Shown piece after piece: positions 61,549 to 64,000 of a stretch of 64,000 nucleotides of DNA. The position numbers and the translations under genes were made by a program. Under the pieces are notes generated by a model. It was not told the DNA's origin and made no database searches. It saw nothing but the letters and a program-made list of their open reading frames with translations. This DNA comes from Ignelater luminosus (lineage: Eukaryota; Arthropoda; Insecta; Coleoptera; Elateridae): NCBI GenBank assembly GCA_011009095.1, contig VTPC01000426.1, positions 1 through 64,000 of the forward strand. Reading direction: 5' to 3'. The stretch's first letter is position 1; every line of letters begins with the position of its first letter.

Positions 61549-61742
61549 CTGTAATAAAAACAATTTACGAAAACCGCAGTAATTTCAATAAACATNNNNN
61601 NNNNNNNNNNNNNNNNNNNNNNNNNNNNNNNNNNNNNNNNNNNNNNNNNNNNNNNNNNNNNNNNNNNNNNNNNNNNNNNNNNNNNNNNNNNNNNNCTGTA
61701 ATAAAAACAATTTACGAAAACCGCAGTAATTTCAATAAACAT
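61549..61742. other. Assembly gap (N 61596-61695) with identical 47-bp flanks
   Basis: Exactly 100 Ns separate two identical 47-base stretches (61549-61595 and 61696-61742, starting CTGTAATAAA and ending TAAACAT). The same arrangement and overlap length are seen at the 21.66-kb gap. Confidence 0.9.
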
Positions 61743-62785
61743 TCCCTGATCTGATAATAAATTTCGTTTGAATGAACAAAAATTAAATTTGTACGTTAAG
61801 TGCACAAATTTTCGTCCTCAAGTATTTATGCACAAAATTTCTTTAAGAAAATTGTATTTAAGACAAAACCAAATTTGATAAGTGCTAGAGATCGACGATT
61901 CTCCATAAATTTATTGATCCCACATGTGGATTTAGCAGGTGTTTCCATCTCACGGCGGACCGTCACGCACAGGACTGGACCAGGTTGATCTGTTCTTAAG
62001 ATGTTTAACTCCAGAAAATTAGATAAAGATCAGTATGCTACTAGGAGCACGGCGCGGCGGTCATATCGTTAGATCGGAACCCTGATGAGCCTCCACAAAA
62101 AAGCCCAATAAATATTTAAGCTTTTCACACAATAAGAATCGATCTCGTAACAACCAGGACCGTCTCTCTTCCTGGAAGAAAATTTCTGCAAAGTCGTAAC
62201 AAATCGGTCAACCAATCCGAACCATTCCACATAAGTTCCGCGGGAAAATTTAAATGCTTCAGTAAATTTCTATTACAAAGAATTTAATACAGAACCCGAT
62301 TAGCAAAAATTAGTAGGGACTTGAAAGTTAACCTCCATATCAAGATCGGTTCACTAAACGAATTACTTACAGGGTGTAGAATAAATAAATAAACAAAAAC
62401 TCCGCGAGATTACTAAGAATTTCTAACTTTACTCGAATGACATAATCCACTTCAATCACAAATCCTGAGACAACAGAAATTATCCCGTTCAAATACCCTA
62501 AAACTAATACAAGAAGTTTACTAAACGTCGAAATTAATTATACTCTGTGTCATGCTTATAATAATAATAATAATAATAATGCAAATTGTCAACCCTAATT
62601 GACTTACAAAAAAATTCAAAGAACTACAAGAAGATTAATTAATCTCTCAGCGTGAATACATCAACCTCAACCATCTGTCCAAACGAAAACAATTATAAAA
62701 AATAAAGAACACACTGAAAGTACCGATCAACAAGCACATGGAACGGTAGCGAAAAGTGACCGTTACAAACTGTATACATATTTTA
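61743..62785. other. Non-coding stretch with a (TAA)8 microsatellite
   Basis: A perfect TAA run lies at 62556-62580. Nothing else can be supported in this stretch. Confidence 0.55.
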
Positions 62786-64000
62786 CGAGGGTCGTTTGAA
62801 AAGTCCGTGCAAAAATAAAAACTACTCAATTGTTTGGGGTAAACCTTTTTTATTTTTCAACATAGTCTCCTTTTAGGCTTATACACTTTGTGCAACGCTG
62901 CTCTAGTTTGTTGATCCCTTCTGAATAATAGGATTTGTCCAAGTCTGAAAAATAGCCATTCGTTTCTGCAATCACCTCCTCGTTTGAATAAAATCTTTTT
63001 CCCGCCAGATATTTCTTCAAATTGGGGAACAAATAGTAGACCGAGGGAGCCAAGTCTGGAGAATAGGGGGGATGTGAAACGAGTTGGAACCCTATTTCCA
63101 TTAATTTTGCGACCACAACTGCTGAGGCGTGAGCTGGTGCGTTGTCGTGATGGAAAAGGACTTTTTCGTGGGCCAATCGTGGGCATTTTTCTTGCAGCTC
63201 AGTTTTTAAACGGTCCAATAACGATGAATAATATGCACCTGTAATAGTTTTACCCTTTTCCAGATAGTCGATGAGGATTATTCCTTGCGAATCCCAAAAG
63301 ACAGTCGCCATAATCTTTCCGGCCGAAGGAACGGTCTTCGCCTTTTTGGCGCAGATTCATTCCCCCTTGGTAACCCATTGTTTAGATTGTTCTTTGGTCT
63401 CAGGAGTGTAGTGATGTATCCATGTTTCATCCACAGTGACGAAACGACGTTTAAAGTCCTGCCGATTCTTCTGGAACAGCTGCAAACCGTCCTTGCAATA
63501 CTTCACACGATTTCGTTTTTGGTCAAGCGTGAGCAATCGCGGAACCCATCTTGCGGATAGCTTTGTCATGTTCATTCGAGATGCCTACAGCACTAGCAAT
63601 CTCACGCACTTTCACTCTTCTGTCATCCATCACCATATCATGGATTTTATCAATGATTTCTGGAGTAGTAACCTCAACAGGGCGTCCAGAACGTTCAGCT
63701 TCACTTGTGCCCATATGGCTACTCCGAAAATTTTGAAACCACTTATAAACTGTTCTAATCGAAGGTGCAGAGTCACCACAATGTTTATCAAGCTTCTCTT
63801 TAGTCTCCTGAGGCGTTTTGCCTTTCATAAAGTAATGTTTAATCAACACACGAAATTCTTTTTCGTCCATTTTTTGAAAATCACTCGACTTCCTCGATTC
63901 AAACGAATGCCAAACACAAAGAAATAGACCGATCTGGCTGAAACTTGGTGTGTGTTCTTCCAAGAGACGCTACTAACTAAACATAACCTCGATATGCGCC
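62786..64000 (-). mobile_element. Mariner element, mellifera-like subfamily, 5' end cut by the window edge
   Basis: The terminal repeat CGAGGGTCGTTTGAAAAGTC starts at 62786, preceded by TA at 62784-62785. This is the end beyond the transposase stop codon. The other terminal repeat lies beyond base 64000, since the sequence from 63871 to the edge is still the 5' leader of the element. The element is oriented on the minus strand. A full copy would be about 1.25-1.3 kb, so only a few tens of bases should be missing. Confidence 0.9.
62850..63870 (-). pseudogene. Mariner transposase (DD34D), inactivated
   Basis: The start at 63870 (MDEKEFRVLIKHYFMKGKTP) fits the family. An upstream in-frame extension to 63963 is leader. 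The order is as follows. An N-terminal helix-turn-helix with SIRTVYKWFQNFRS comes first, then the AERSGRPVEV linker and a second helix-turn-helix (VKVREIASAVGISNE). After that comes VTVDETWIHHY, with the first catalytic Asp at 63429-63431, then FHHDNAPAH, with the second at 63144-63146. PYSPDLAPSVYY follows, and the C-terminus KCISLKGDYVEK ends at 62850. The third catalytic residue, exactly 35 codons after the second, is Val (GTC, 63039-63041) instead of Asp. A small deletion just after ISNE shifts the frame near 63575. A short GAAT duplication near 63357 creates a TGA while keeping the downstream frame. Each defect alone would abolish activity. Confidence 0.95.

Noticed and set aside
61497-61805. 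Open frame crossing the N gap at 61596-61695
   Set aside because: Same reason: it reads through Ns and a duplicated flank.
62984-63927. Plus-strand open frames of 86-163 codons at the right end
   Set aside because: They are antisense shadows of the mariner transposase on the minus strand.
1-64000. CRISPR array, bacterial operon or phage content
   Set aside because: No regularly spaced direct repeats with unique spacers, no ribosome binding sites or gene packing, and intron-like AT-rich DNA throughout. The only regular array (47990-48505) has diverged units with no spacers.

Overview
The window is AT-rich eukaryotic DNA, almost certainly from an insect. The evidence is its set of mobile elements: a mellifera-type mariner, Tc1-like elements, a Helitron-type non-autonomous element, decayed non-LTR retrotransposons and probable tRNA-derived SINEs. 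Long introns or intergenic DNA with no bacterial-style gene packing fit the same picture. Beetle is a guess from the overall repeat style, not something the sequence proves. I found no convincing host protein-coding gene in 64 kb, and most long open frames fall inside repeats or look like chance. The window is best read as one long intron or intergenic desert.

Layout. 1-4.1 kb: plain AT-rich DNA with a dense cluster of AAGTGCTT/CAAGTAC-like words at 2.5-3.0 kb. 4.1-5.3 kb: a dispersed repeat (family A), then a decayed LINE on the minus strand carrying the end of the endonuclease and the start of the reverse transcriptase. 9.0-9.7 kb: the RNase H and C-terminal part of another decayed LINE, also minus. 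11.1-12.1 kb: a foldback element with about 410-bp inverted arms, a Tc1/mariner-like transposase scrap in its centre, and a hammerhead-like motif in each arm. 13.4-14.7 kb: a composite inverted-repeat element holding a complete short Helitron-like insertion. 18.3-19.3 kb: a broken Tc1 transposase followed by a nearly perfect 196-bp palindrome that again carries a hammerhead-like motif on both strands.

20-23 kb holds GC-richer dispersed repeats (family B, also at 33.7-34.2 and 41.1-41.7 kb) and a 100-N gap. 34.9-36.0 kb and 49.9-51.0 kb are two diverged copies of an unnamed 1.1-kb repeat in opposite orientation (family C). 36.65-36.95 kb is a tRNA-like SINE candidate. 38.16-38.33 kb has consensus splice sites on the minus strand and may be a non-coding exon. 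42.3-42.9 kb is a second family A copy with an internal duplication. 48.0-48.5 kb is a tandem repeat with a period near 90 bp. 54.2-55.1 kb is a Tc1-like element with both ends and a TA target duplication, whose catalytic domain has been deleted. 56.4 kb is a short hairpin MITE. 57.3-58.6 kb is a GC-richer region with direct repeats and a primer-binding-site-like word, possibly an LTR-element relic. 59.85 kb has a candidate zero-length exon (recursive splice site). 61.6 kb has a second gap. The window ends inside a mariner whose third catalytic Asp is replaced by Val.

The elements do not form a pathway. What links them is nesting, inverted duplication and decay. The most unusual recurring signal is the hammerhead-like core (YUGANGA, U, short stem, GAAAC) placed symmetrically in two unrelated palindromic structures. 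The two N gaps are flanked by identical 47-bp sequences and are probably assembly artefacts rather than missing DNA.
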